Part shown: positions 1-10,061 of the stretch, piece after piece
Numbering within the stretch: the first letter of the stretch is position 1
How the letters are laid out: every line of letters starts with the position of its first letter
NCBI GenBank assembly: GCA_041398965.1
Contig: JAWKTT010000051.1
Span: 1 to 26,974, forward strand
Origin: JAWKTT01 sp041398965
GTDB taxonomy: Bacteria; Planctomycetota; Planctomycetia; Planctomycetales; Planctomycetaceae
Length of the DNA stretch: 26,974 nt
Direction of reading: 5' to 3'
Translations under genes and position numbers: made by a program
The notes under the pieces: generated by a model
What the model was told of the DNA's origin: nothing
Seen by the model: only the letters and a program-made list of their open reading frames with translations
Databases searched by the model: none

Positions 1-1
1 G

Positions 2-727
2 CTCGATCGACCCCGTCACCTCAATGCGGTCAACCGTGAAATGACCGACGAACTGGAACAACTCGTTGGCTGGCTCCTGGGACACCCCGAGGACGTTCGT
101 GTCGTCTTGCTGACCGGTGCAGGCGATGCCTTCTGCGCTGGGGATGACGTCAAAGAACTTCGCTCCATCCCGCTTCCAGAAGCCCGCTCCTTAAGCATTC
201 GGCAGGCCGAGATGTACCTCGCCTGGGAGCGACTCCCTCAACCCATTATCGCCCTCGTTAATGGCGATGCCTTCGGTGGTGGCTGCGTTGCGGCCTATTC
301 GGCTGACCTGCGAATTGCAGCACACGCCGCCCGTTTCGCGATGCCCGAAATTCGACTCGGCTGGCCTCCCGGTTATGGCATCGCCCAGCTGACCTCGCTT
401 GTGGGGAAGTCTCGGGCACTTGAACTCTGTCTGATGGGGAATCCGATTTCGTCTGCCCAGGCGTTGCAATGGGGGTTGGTGAACGACGTTGTCCCCGGAG
501 CCGCCCTGATGCATCGGGGGCATCAAATTGCCGAAAAGATGTTAGCTATGCCGGCCGCCGCCCTGCGGGAGACGAAACGACTCGTTCACCTGGACGAAGG
601 CTCGCAACCCAAAGTGGCCCATCGAGCCGACACGGCCGCCTACCTCCGCTGCCTTGAGCTCCCCGACGCCCAGGAAGGTCTCGCCGCCTTTGCCGAGAAA
701 CGTCCGCCGAAGTTCACCGGTCGTTGA
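2..727 (+). CDS. Enoyl-CoA hydratase/isomerase (crotonase) family protein, 5' end missing
   Basis: The reading frame is open from base 2, and the residues before the first ATG (base 41) already match the family (LDRPRHLNAVNREM), so the gene starts outside the window. Crotonase-fold enzymes act on acyl-CoA thioesters. Visible motifs are the first oxyanion-hole loop GDAFCAGDDV, the second glycine loop NGDAFGGGC, and MPEIRLGWPPGYG followed by LVGKSRALELCLMG. The residue after GGGC is Val, where classical enoyl-CoA hydratase has its first catalytic Glu; the second Glu, in MPEIRLG, is present. Hydration is therefore less certain than membership of the family, and an isomerase or another crotonase activity is possible. 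The 3' end overlaps the convergent tag gene by about 14 bases. No operon partner is visible. Confidence 0.9.
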   Translation, partial: LDRPRHLNAVNREMTDELEQLVGWLLGHPEDVRVVLLTGAGDAFCAGDDVKELRSIPLPEARSLSIRQAEMYLAWERLPQPIIALVNGDAFGGGCVAAYSADLRIAAHAARFAMPEIRLGWPPGYGIAQLTSLVGKSRALELCLMGNPISSAQALQWGLVNDVVPGAALMHRGHQIAEKMLAMPAAALRETKRLVHLDEGSQPKVAHRADTAAYLRCLELPDAQEGLAAFAEKRPPKFTGR

Positions 728-1343
728 CAGAATTCCCGTTGAGAGTTCTGGTCTCGCCCAAACATTGCACTTCCGCATGTCGAGGACAGGTCACAAGATG
801 ATCGTTGACGACGCCGACCGCTTGCAGAAACGCGTAACAGATCGTGCTGCCGACAAAGCGAAAGCCCCGTTTCTTGAGGTCCTTGCTCAACCTGTCCGAC
901 AACTCGGTCCGAGCCGGAACCTCGGACATCGACCGCCATTGATTCTGCACTGGCTGGCCCCCTACGAAGCCCCAGAGATAGTTGGCGAACGTGCCAAACT
1001 CCCGTTGGACGTTGAGGAACCCCCGCGCGTTGTCGATGGCCGAAGCGACCTTGAGTCGATTGCGGACAATCCCCGCGTCTCCGAGTAAAGTCGCCACTTT
1101 GTCGGCTTCGTACGTTGCCACAACCGCCGGATCGAATTGATCAAACAGCCGCCGATAATTCTCTCGCTTCTTCAAGATCGTCGACCAACTCAATCCCGCC
1201 TGAGCCCCCTCGAGAATCAAGAACTCAAACAATCTTTCCTCCCCATACTCTGGCACCCCCCATTCCACATCATGATACACCACATCTAACTCTCCCTTTG
1301 CCCAAGGGCACCGCTCCCCGCCACTCGAATTGCCGTTTGCCAT
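714..1343 (-). CDS. tag: DNA-3-methyladenine glycosylase I (Tag)
   Basis: Cytoplasmic base-excision-repair enzyme that removes 3-methyladenine from alkylated DNA. The match to the Tag family is close to full length (about 209 residues). N-terminal ERCPWA and YHDVEWGVP carry the first zinc Cys and His. They are followed by EGAQAGLSW, LKKRENYR, LKKRGFRFVGSTICYAF and VNDHLVTCPRH, which supplies the C-terminal zinc ligands. The start was placed at ATG 1343 (MANGNSSGG) because homology begins only a few residues later; an upstream in-frame start at 1382 would add 13 unconserved residues. It is convergent with the crotonase gene and overlaps its end slightly. The upstream side holds a short tandem repeat and a dispersed repeat, and no promoter could be assigned. 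Confidence 0.95.
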   Translation of the reverse strand: MANGNSSGGERCPWAKGELDVVYHDVEWGVPEYGEERLFEFLILEGAQAGLSWSTILKKRENYRRLFDQFDPAVVATYEADKVATLLGDAGIVRNRLKVASAIDNARGFLNVQREFGTFANYLWGFVGGQPVQNQWRSMSEVPARTELSDRLSKDLKKRGFRFVGSTICYAFLQAVGVVNDHLVTCPRHAEVQCLGETRTLNGNSVNDR

Positions 1344-1386
1344 GATGTGGTCTGCCTTTGATAAAGTTCGTCCGTCCGTCATCGAC

Positions 1387-1419
1387 GTTTCAGTCGCCCG
1401 TTTCAGTCGCCCGTTTCAG
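1387..1419. repeat. 13-bp tandem repeat
   Basis: Two and a half direct copies of GTTTCAGTCGCCC lie just upstream of tag. This could be replication slippage or a small regulatory repeat; nothing in the sequence decides between them. Confidence 0.8.
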
Positions 1420-1513
1420 GGCACGAAGGGGATCATCCGTGAATGAGAATAGACGCCTTCGACACCTTCTGGAATGGGGCGTTGGATCATGGTGATTTTC
1501 ACTTTGGCCTACC

Positions 1514-1643
1514 AGCCTGTTGAGAGACGTGGGGCAGGCTTTCTTGCCTGCCATGGTGCCGTTGGATGTCTCGGAAAAAAGCGTCCGAGATGCTCTTGTC
1601 CGATGAGAAAATCTGCCCCACGGTCGTTTTTCAACGGACAGCC
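1514..1643. repeat. 130-bp dispersed repeat with inverted ends, copy 1
   Basis: The stretch begins AGCCTGTTGAGAGACGTGGG and ends with CTGCCCCACGGTCG plus TTTTTCAACGGAC, so its ends are imperfect inverted repeats of each other. The same arrangement, also 130 bp, occurs at 11305-11434. Between the ends, the segments GGGGCAGGCTTTC and TGGTGC are shared, while the centre differs. No gene is visible in the surrounding gap 1344-1881. The minus-strand open frame across it is produced by the repeat, since the second copy gives a similar residue pattern (PLKNDRG ... KPAPR). Confidence 0.75.
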
Positions 1644-1881
1644 AACATCGACGATTTCGCGACCAACCATCTCCTGCAAATCGAACAGTCTCCATGCAGC
1701 ATCCACTGCGAGATTCCCCTTACGCTCATCGCACCTTCTAAATGACGGGACAGCCACAAAAACCGACTGGTTTTGATTCAAAGCTTATCTGGTCGCCTGG
1801 CGTGGATGGAACCATCGCACTCACTGCCGCTTGGTCAGTCGATGGAGTTGTGTTGACAGTCAGGACCGATCGTCGGGTTGG

Positions 1882-3043
1882 TTATGACTTCTCTGTTGAT
1901 CTGGGTTGTCGAGAGAGGTGAACGGCGAGCCAGATGCCGGCGGCGAGCATCGCGAGGCAGAGAAGTTGAGAGATGGTGAGGGGGGTTCCCAGTTGGCCCT
2001 CTTCATCGCTCCGGACGATCTCGATTGCAAACCGAGTGATGGCGTAGAGGATCATTCCCAGGGAAAAGACTTGTCCGGGGTGTCGGCGGTAGGGGAAATA
2101 GGCGATTGTCACGGCAGCGAGGATGAAGCCGTTGATCGAACTGTAAACCTGTGTGGGATGCAGTGGGATGCAGAGGGGGGCATTGGGGGAGACGAGCCCA
2201 CGTTGGACATAGGCGTCAAAGGCAACGCTTCCGTGAGGGAATTCGATTCCCCAAGGGAGGGTTGTCGGGTCGCCGTAGCAGCAACTGTACAGCAGGCAAC
2301 CGAGGCGTCCGAATCCGATACCGATGAAGATCGAAGGGGTCAGCTGACGTCGACGAGAACCATGGGCTGGATCTTACGGCGATGCAAATGGCAGACGACG
2401 AAGTAGCCGCCGATCGCCCCCAGCATCCCACCGATGAGCACGAGTCCTCTTTGTGACAGGTTGATTGATGCCATCACAAACTCCCCGCCCAGCGAATGGA
2501 CATTATGCAAACATGATTACTTCGATACCGAAATGAGGCGGAAACAGCTCGCACCGAAGACTCTGAGATAAGCGTCCAGAAGGTGGCATCGAAGACAGTT
2601 TCGGGATTACCCTTCCTCGCTCGGCTCGACGCTGGCTGACCCATGTCCCGGCCAGGAACCCAGTCAGCACGAGGAATCCGTATCCATACACCGGAATCGA
2701 TGGCGGAATGGAGTCGAAAAGTGTGGAGACTGGTGGTGGAGCGGGATTGTCGGGGAGTTGTTACAGTCGGTCGAACGTGGGTTCCAGGGACTCTCGGGCG
2801 ATGCTGTCGCTGATCTTGCTGAGATGTGTCATGATGACAATCAGACCGATGGTCAGAGTGATTGCCAATGCGATGTCGTCGCGACGCCGGGGCCGCCGAT
2901 GCGATGGAGATAAGCCGCAGCGAGGGTGGCGGGCCATGCCATCAGCACACCCGGCCTGATGCCGAAGACCTGCCGCATCGACGTCCCCATCCCAAAGTTG
3001 CCAAGGTCGATCGAGTAAAATTCTGAAACAATACCGGTCGCAT
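1882..3043 (-). pseudogene. lgt: Prolipoprotein diacylglyceryl transferase, frameshifted
   Basis: Lgt is an inner-membrane enzyme that moves diacylglycerol from phosphatidylglycerol to the lipobox Cys of prolipoproteins. Pieces in several frames line up in Lgt order: VYGYGFLVLTGFLAGTW, GNPETVFDATFWTLIS, GLVLIGGMLGAIGGYF, then an intact C-terminal run with GIGFGRLGCLLYSCCYG, LHPTQVYSSINGF, GQVFSLGMILYAITRFAIE and LTISQLL. A membrane-type stretch (DDIALAITLTIGLIVIMTH) precedes them and fits the extra N-terminal region of planctomycete Lgt. Breaks occur near 2345, 2520-2570, 2610 and between 2880 and 3000, and an in-frame TAA lies just before the first Lgt motif. The start at ATG 3043 (MRPVLFQ) is inferred. 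The gene lies 75 bases behind panC on the same strand. Decay and sequencing indels are both possible. Confidence 0.82.
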
Positions 3044-3117
3044 GTTGTAAGAATCCTTCTCCCGCAGCCGGTTCAACAGGGAGTTCCGACTTCGCCGATG
3101 CTTTTCGCGTCCAAAAG

Positions 3118-4026
3118 TTAGCTGGGGTGGAGCGTTTCACCTCCTTGATTGTCGATGAGTCGCAGTTCCTCCTTTTCGACACGGGCAGTAAATCAACGCG
3201 ACCATCCGCCTTTGAGGTGGACATTGAGATGTTGTAAATGTTGTTTCAGTATGGCAGATGCGGACGCAGTCGGGCATGACGCGCGGCGACAGCATTTCTG
3301 AAGACGTTGGCCTCGATGATGCCGGATCTCCTCTCCCAGCTTTCTGCAGGCGTGCTCTAAATCTGCGTGAGGCCTCGCGGACAGTGATAGGGCCGAACGG
3401 GCGTGCTCATCGGGGGTGAGGTACCGATTGCGGCTGCTCATTGCGAGACCGTCGACCTCTCGCACCGTTGGGCAGACGACGATTTCCACCGGGAGATCGA
3501 GGTCTTTGACCATGCGGCGAATCAACGTTTGCTGTTGGTAGTCCTTCGCTCCGAAGAAGGCGACATCGGGCTGTACGAGGTTGAATAGCTTCATGACAAT
3601 CGTGGTGACACCCCGAAAATGGGTCGGACGACTCGCCCCTTCCAACGTTTCCGAGACCCCTTCGACCGTCACCCATGTCGAGTAGCCGGGAGGATACAGC
3701 GACGCAACCTCGGGTGCGTAAACTAAGTCGGCTCCCGTCGCCGAGCAGAGTTGCAGGTCCTCATCGAAAGTCCGCGGGTATTTTTCGAGATCTTCCGTCG
3801 GGGCAAACTGGGTCGGGTTCACGAAGATCGTGACGACGGAGAAATCGCACCGTTCGGCTGAGGCGGCGACCAAACTGCGATGACCTGCGTGCAATGCTCC
3901 CATGGTCGGGACGCAACCGACCGATTGACCCGCGCGACGAGCGACTCGAATCGCTTCACGCAGTTCATCGACCGTGCGGACCACTCGAGCCAGCGGCCGC
4001 TGAGATTTCAAACCAGGATCGCTCAA
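3118..4026 (-). pseudogene. panC: Pantoate--beta-alanine ligase, frameshifted in its C-terminal third
   Basis: PanC joins pantoate and beta-alanine with ATP to make pantothenate. The first 185 or so codons are intact: PTMGALHAGHRSLV (HIGH-like nucleotide motif), TIFVNPTQFAPTEDLEKYPR, GVTTIVMKLFNLVQPD, FFGAKDYQQQ and MSSRNRYLTP. After SALSLS the frame stays open but stops resembling PanC. The conserved ending appears instead in other frames: LQKMLSPR-like residues near 3300, and ARVEKEELRLIDNQ shortly before a TAA at 3118. The total span of about 300 codons fits the family. At least two or three single-base indels are needed. The gene follows the kinase-like gene and precedes lgt on the same strand. 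Because the N-terminal part is undamaged, an error in the read is as likely as a real pseudogene. Confidence 0.85.
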
Positions 4027-4108
4027 GGAACTCTCCTTCAGGGAAGTTCAAACTTTGGAATAACTCTGACAGCGGGGGATGATGACGCCGGGACCAATAA
4101 CAGGGTGT

Positions 4109-6768
4109 TTACCGAAGCCCCTGGGGGCGCTCGATGGCGAAAGGGACTGAGGCATTGTACGCAGTCGAGCCATCGTCAGTGAATCCGGCGGGGTCGATGC
4201 CAGGAACTGTTCCAGGGGGACTCGATGTCGGCGGGAGCAACAAAGTGGAGTCCGATGGAAGCCCCTCGACCGGCCCTCGAAAACTCAACATCGTGAGAGT
4301 CAGCCCCTCGACATGAGGAAGTTCGATCGGGGTGATGGTCACCTCTCCGGCTTGTTCGGTTCCGAGGTCTCGCAACGAGGGGACCCGCATGGTCGAGCCA
4401 TCGTCGGCGTGCGACGAAAACCCCGCGACCATCACCGCCCACGGGGCCTGTTGCTGAATGTAGGTCTCTTGGCCCGAAACAGACACGGAACGCATTATCC
4501 TGCGAAGCTCGCTTGGACGTTCGTGACTCGTTGTCGCGACCAGAGTCACCAATCCAAAGCCCGCCTCTGGGGCAATGACAGAGTCTTCCATAAACAGGCG
4601 AATACTGGATGACGGAGCGGAAAAACGGCTGTCGACTATCTGCAACAGACCTCGCATTCCTCGCAACGTGCAGTGTTTCAAAGTGACTGAGACATCCGAC
4701 GGTTCGGACCAGTTCTTGACCAGCAACGGACCAGTGCCCGTCTTCAAAACACCTTGCAGATGGATTGTTTCGGGACGATCTCGGCAGTCGAGTGCGGCCC
4801 CTTGAGAGCGAATTGTGGACCGACTCCAGCCAATTCTTCCCCCTTTGCCTGAAACGGGATCGAGTCTTTGCCAACGAACCGATGTGGGGTCAGCGATCGA
4901 CTCATCGACAACCTGACTGTCAATCATTCCAAAGCTCTCCGAAAGAATCTCGACCATCGCCCCTTGAGGTTTACCCGCAGGGGCCGATGCTTTGGTGAGT
5001 GCTCCTTGGCCAGAAGAGGTGCCAGCAAGATTCGGAGACGAAAATGTTGCAGTGGTTGAGTCGGTATGAGGCGGTCGATGCACAATGACATTGTCGAGGA
5101 TCACCTGCGTTCCCCACAGTTTGAGTGGCTCATCGCGCACGATGATGACGGGTTGAACACCACTTGCTCCCTTGACTGTCAGGGAGCCGACGGCTGTCCG
5201 TTCGCTTGCAAGGAATGGGCCACGATGGGTCAACAGGATGAGTCCTTCCTGAGCCTCGGGCAACTCGAACATCTCAACGCCTGCTGCCTTCTCCTCTGTG
5301 CGACGCGTATCCCGTTCTGTAAGACGGGTCGATCTGTCGATCGATGCGTCGGCCATCATTGATCGACTTGGAACTTCATCAACACCTGCCGTCTCGCCCG
5401 CGGAATGATGGTCGACTTTGTCCATCAATGGACTGGTCGAAGTCTGAATCGGTTTCGGAGGACTTGGACGACCGGCGTGCGGAGTCTCAGTCGAATCGGC
5501 TGTCACGGGCTTTGGGGATTGCCGCCAGGTATCTCCTGCAATTTGCAACAAGTGTGACCGAGCGCCGCTGTGAAAGATCGTACCGCAACAGACCGCGAGC
5601 AGCAGCCCGCCGACAACGAGCCGAGTGGGACGGAGAGTGGATGAACTCGTCTGCGAGGTTCGTTGCACCGGTGCAGCGGATTCGAAGTCTCGGGCGAACC
5701 GCTTCAGTCGTCGCGAACCGTGTGAAGGGGGTTGGGCGAGACGACTGGCGATGGCGACGAAGCCTTGTGGTCGACTGGCGATATCTCGATTCGTCATTGC
5801 TGCGATGAGTTTTGCCAAGGGGGCGGCGTATCGGGGACGGTACGGACGTCGACAGTCGGTTTGATGAGCAGCCAACATCGCGAGCGGGTCCCCCATCGAG
5901 AACGGCGGGCGTCCGGCGAGCAACTGCCACAACAGGCAACCGCAGGCATAGACGTCCGACGTCACCGATGCAGTCGCCCCAATCCGCAGCAACTCCGGGG
6001 CAATGTTTTCATAGGCATCCGGCAGGAGTCGATCGTGCAGGAAATCTGAGGTCGAATCGCCGGACGGACGCCGACACCCATCAGCACTGCGCAGGCCTCC
6101 ACGTGTTAAGCGGACGTTTCGTTGACGGATTGTCTCCATGCACGCCCTGCTTGTTCGAGGAACGCCAGTCCGGAGATGAGTTGTAAGGCGATATCCCACA
6201 CGACGTCGACCGGAAAACGACCGCGACGGACTAACAAGTCCCCCAGTCGCTCCCCTTCAATCCACGGGGAGACGATGACTCCTCTCCCCCGATCGATCTG
6301 AACTGTATGGGGGACATTGACCGCCGGATGCGAGAAGCCATTCCACTGTCGCAATCGCTCTTGCAATCGTTCGACCGCAAGGTGCCCCCCTTGCGGTTCG
6401 GCATCGAGTATCAGCAGTTGTACCGTCTCACCACTCTCCCGGTGCTTCGCTCGATATTCTTGCGCCCCGATTGTCGAGCCGATCTGGTCCTGGATCAGAA
6501 ATGGCCCGACATCTAACGGGTACCGTTCCGGTTCAGCCAGTGCGTTCCCCTGATAGCGGGTGAGTCGTCGTTGCTGGACGAGGGCATCAATCCAAACGAC
6601 ATCAAACGGCGGCAAGTCCTGTGCGAGCCGACGTACGAGCGCACCGCAAGACTTCAGGTCTCGCCGGGTACACAACCCCAACGATCCGAGTCGATCGACA
6701 AGTTCCGGAGAAGGGAGTTCCAAGACGAATCCCGAGAGTTCAACGAACAACATCCGCCCAAGAGCCAT
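4109..6768 (-). pseudogene. Membrane kinase-like protein with beta-helix-type ectodomain, frameshifted
   Basis: Two long frames belong to one gene. The upstream one (6768 to about 6110) gives a leader region and the kinase N-lobe (VGPFLIQDQIGSTIGAQEY, AKHRESGETVQ, SPWIEGERLGDLL). The downstream one, joined near 6110-6160, resumes with IRQRNVRLTRGGL, APELLRIGATASVTSDVYAC and GCLLWQLLAGRPPF. The break falls at the catalytic loop, where a third frame reads VHGD. After the lobe come a single membrane segment (RLVVGGLLLAVCCGTIF) and about 450 residues outside, with runs such as VKGASGVQPVIIVRDEPLKL that suggest a beta-helix. The usual VAIK Lys is not seen (ETVQLLIL) and no clear DFG is visible, so it is probably a pseudokinase even if the breaks are read errors. 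Start ATG 6768 (MALGRM) is a best guess. It may lead an operon with panC and lgt. Confidence 0.75.
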
Positions 6769-6914
6769 CGGTTCCGGCCGATGCTGCTTGGGTCGGAAGG
6801 GGGAGTTATTGCAAAAACACCTAAAAAACCACAAGAGGAGTCTGTTGTGTCCGTTGTACGGGGGGGCAATTCTCGGATTGTGAACCTCGCGAACTTGTGA
6901 TCTTTGCTGCCTGC

Positions 6915-6978
6915 CTCTCCCTCTCCCCCCGTGAGGACGTGGTCTGACGTCGCCGCGGCGTCAGTGGGGGAGAAGGAG
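6915..6978. repeat. Nested imperfect hairpin in an intergenic gap
   Basis: An outer stem is formed by CTCCCTCTCCCCC-like and GGGGGAGAAGGAG arms, and an inner stem by CTGACG and CGTCAG. It lies in the gap 6769-7303 between the divergent kinase-like and RND genes. The rest of the gap shows a short near-duplication of TTGGGGAGTTGC (about 7005-7030) and no convincing gene. There is no U-run, so it may be an intergenic repeat rather than a terminator. Confidence 0.5.
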
Positions 6979-7303
6979 TCTCGCGTCGGCTGACGCCTCC
7001 GATTTGGGGAGTTGCGATTGGGGGAGTTGCCATATAGGGAATGCCCCCATTGAGCGGGGGGCCTGTCAACCTCTGGGAATGTCAGTCGCACATGGGGAAC
7101 TGGACGTCGAGGCGACCCTGTTTCGGCTTTTCCCCGAAATGACAGGAAAATGATGTCACGCCCCCGGGTTGCTACCCACACGGAGCGGGATGGCGTATCC
7201 TGCCGACATTCTTTGCACTTAGGGATGATCCCTGCTTGGGGATGATGCCTCGTTGTCCGTCCTTCGATGGGCTGAAGTCTCCAGTTATTCACTGTCTGTA
7301 CTT

Positions 7304-10048
7304 ATGAGCTCGCTGTCTGGTTCACCGGTTCCGTCTCGCCGTTCCCCTTGGTGGATGGTGCTGGCTCTGTTATTGACGATTCCCCTCTTCGGATCGCAAC
7401 TGAAGCGGTTGCGGATGGAGAACAATGTCGACACTTGGCTCCCCGATAACGACGGCGGCGCCCAAGTGTTGACTTGGTATCAGAAGCACTTCGAGCCAAA
7501 CGATCGCCTACTCGTCTCTTGGGACGACAGTTCACTAGCTGATCATCGGGTCCGAAAGTTTGTGGCCGAGTTGAAGTCGAAAATTGGCGATCATCAGCTG
7601 ATCGACTCCGTCGCTGGGCCTCACGATGTTCTCGGTAGCATGATTCGTCGAAAAATTGAACCGGATCAAGCATTTCGTAGCCTGTCCGGCGTCTTGCTGG
7701 GAAAGGGGACGGTTTGCGTTCGACTGACACCGGAAGGCGAAGCATCGGAAAGGGTCGTGCGAGAAAAAATCTCGCAATACTTGCAACAGCGTTGGGACAT
7801 CACACCGACCTTCCTTACCCCTGCGGACTTGCACCTCGCGCCCCCTGTGGCCGACGGTCCTGCCGAGACCGCGACGCCAGAAGAGTCAGCCTCCTCCGAG
7901 TCATCGGCGAAAGACGACTCGGACAATCCCGCTAACGATGAGGGGGACTTCCTGGAAACCGACTGGCACCCACCTGAGTTTCACTTTCTGATTCGCGGGG
8001 CAGGCCTTGCCGGGGGCTCGGCAGCAGTGCTGGACTTGCAAAGTCACTTGAAGTCATGGGGGCCGGACCAGCCTTGGATTGATGGGGTCGAACTGGTGAG
8101 TGGGTTCCCTGTTGCTGTCGCTGTGACGCTCGGGGTCGATGGGGGGACCAAAAGAGAAGAGTCAATCGCCCTTGTGGTCGATGCGGCACAGAGTGTGGGA
8201 ATCCCAGAGGGGGAGTTACGTCTTGCCGGGGCACCGGTCGTGGCGGCCCGCTTGAATGCCGAGACGAACCGCTCCTTCTGGAACAACGATGGTCCCGCTT
8301 GGCAGCTGCACCAGCGTTCACCCGTCATCCTTTCGGCCATCGTGGGATCGCTGCTTGCCTGTTTGTTGCTGCAGAGTTTGCGACTGGCAATCCTGGTGTT
8401 GGCGACCTCGATCTACACGGCCACCGCAGTGGTCGCGTTGGTTCCGGTTTTTGGGGACACACTCAATATGATCCTCATCGTGATGCCGAATCTCTTGATG
8501 GTGCTCACGATGTCGGGGACGGTCCATCTTGCTAACTACTGGAAGCACTCCTGCGCTCGAGGCGAACTCGACCCGATTCGAGATGCCGTGCGGATGGCTG
8601 CTGAACCGTGTCTGCTGGCCAGCTTTACGACCGCCATTGGCATGCTCAGTCTGATGACAAGCCAGCTGTTGCCGGTACGTCAGTTTGGCATCTATTCAGC
8701 TATCGGCTGTGTAATGTCGGTGGTCACCATCCTGTTGATTTTCCCCGCGCTGTTGCACTTCTATGACCGGGTGAAACGTCCACCATTGGCGGAACGGGGA
8801 CAACAGTGGGAGAACTTTGGCCGGAGGATTTCCCGAAACGGACAGGTCATTTCATTGCTCTGTTTTCTATTGTTTGTTGTCGGTATCGGGGGCCTGTATT
8901 GGTTCCGGACGGAGACGAAGGCGATACGTTACTTCAATGAGGAGTCGCGTGTCGTCCAAGACTATCACTTCCTTGAAGATAACATTTCTGGCATCGTCAC
9001 CGTCGACGTGTTGTTGAGATTTGATCAAGATCAAATCCTGAAGAGAGACATTCTTGAACGAATTGAGTTCGTTCGGATGGTCGAAAACAGACTACGAGAA
9101 GTGGACGGTATCACGGGGACTTTGTCTCTCGCGGACTTCCAGAACCCTGCCGACCGTGATCGTCTTCCGGCGCATCCGGTTCAGCGTCGTCGTCGACTGA
9201 ACAACATCCAGAACATCTTCTTCGTGACACATGCCGATCAAACGAAGCAGTTTGCTCGACGAGCCGAGACACCACTTGACATCACCGAGGGAACGCACCG
9301 TTTTCAGGTGGCCATCGACGATGAAGTATGGCGCATTCGGGCACAAAGCGCGATCATGACCGACACCCCGTACGCCGTGCTTCTCGCAAAAATGGAAACG
9401 GCGATCACAGAGGCAACGGTCGATGCTCCGGATATTGTTCACACGATTACCGGCATGGTTCCGTCCTTTCAACGGACGCAGCAGGCTGTGGTCGACAGCC
9501 TGATTCGCAGTTTCGGAATCGCCTTTATCACAATCGCAATTGTCATGGTCATCGTGCTGCGGAGCTTCTGGTCTGGTCTGTTGGCGATGTTGCCCAACCT
9601 GCAACCGGTGGCTCTCGTCTTCGGATTCATTTCGCTCATTGGAGTTCCGGTCGATATTGGGACGATGATTACCGCGTCGGTCGCACTGGGGATTGCGGTC
9701 GATGGGACGCTGCACCTGTTGACTTGGTTTCGTGATGGCATACGTCACGGGCTTTCTCGCGAAGATGCCATCGCCAAAGCGTTGGCACAGTGTGCTCCGG
9801 CCATGTGGCAGACCAGCGCAACCATCGCCATCGGTATGGCGATGCTCGGCTTTGCAGACTTGCTGTTGGTCAGTCGATTCGGGTTGCTGATGGCTGCACT
9901 CGTGTCGATGGCGCTGTTTGCTGATATCGTTTATCTGCCGGCTCTACTTTCGGGTGGACTGGGAGACTTGATCGAGAAGACCGTCCGCGGCAATGCCTCC
10001 GTTACCGCTGCACCGAGTGATGGGCCAGAAGTTGAGAGCACTCCCTGA
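7304..10048 (+). CDS. RND/MMPL superfamily exporter-like membrane protein
   Basis: About 914 residues with the duplicated RND layout. There is one membrane helix near the start (WWMVLALLLTIPLFG), a large external domain that includes an acidic Ser/Glu/Asp-rich insert, and a block of helices around residues 335-500 (VILSAIVGSLLACLLLQSL, TLNMILIVMPNLLMVLTM). The second half repeats this plan (VISLLCFLLFVVGIGGLYWF), with a final helix block containing GVPVDIGTMITASVALGIAVDG. The GxxxD-type sequence inside that helix block is typical of RND proton relay regions. The family moves lipids, hopanoids or drugs; the substrate here is unknown. Start ATG 7304 was preferred to a TTG at 7253 because the hydrophobic leader follows soon after it. 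The M16 homologue begins 13 bases downstream, which suggests co-transcription. Confidence 0.9.
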   Translation: MSSLSGSPVPSRRSPWWMVLALLLTIPLFGSQLKRLRMENNVDTWLPDNDGGAQVLTWYQKHFEPNDRLLVSWDDSSLADHRVRKFVAELKSKIGDHQLIDSVAGPHDVLGSMIRRKIEPDQAFRSLSGVLLGKGTVCVRLTPEGEASERVVREKISQYLQQRWDITPTFLTPADLHLAPPVADGPAETATPEESASSESSAKDDSDNPANDEGDFLETDWHPPEFHFLIRGAGLAGGSAAVLDLQSHLKSWGPDQPWIDGVELVSGFPVAVAVTLGVDGGTKREESIALVVDAAQSVGIPEGELRLAGAPVVAARLNAETNRSFWNNDGPAWQLHQRSPVILSAIVGSLLACLLLQSLRLAILVLATSIYTATAVVALVPVFGDTLNMILIVMPNLLMVLTMSGTVHLANYWKHSCARGELDPIRDAVRMAAEPCLLASFTTAIGMLSLMTSQLLPVRQFGIYSAIGCVMSVVTILLIFPALLHFYDRVKRPPLAERGQQWENFGRRISRNGQVISLLCFLLFVVGIGGLYWFRTETKAIRYFNEESRVVQDYHFLEDNISGIVTVDVLLRFDQDQILKRDILERIEFVRMVENRLREVDGITGTLSLADFQNPADRDRLPAHPVQRRRRLNNIQNIFFVTHADQTKQFARRAETPLDITEGTHRFQVAIDDEVWRIRAQSAIMTDTPYAVLLAKMETAITEATVDAPDIVHTITGMVPSFQRTQQAVVDSLIRSFGIAFITIAIVMVIVLRSFWSGLLAMLPNLQPVALVFGFISLIGVPVDIGTMITASVALGIAVDGTLHLLTWFRDGIRHGLSREDAIAKALAQCAPAMWQTSATIAIGMAMLGFADLLLVSRFGLLMAALVSMALFADIVYLPALLSGGLGDLIEKTVRGNASVTAAPSDGPEVESTP

Positions 10049-10061
10049 TGGAAAAGAACTG

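Noticed and set aside
1387..1419. Short tandem repeat as a CRISPR fragment
   Set aside because: The units adjoin directly with no spacers, and there are no cas genes.
1509..1781. Minus-strand open frame with a methyltransferase-like GREIVDVGC
   Set aside because: Most of it is produced by the 130-bp dispersed repeat, and the short motif lacks the rest of a methyltransferase fold.
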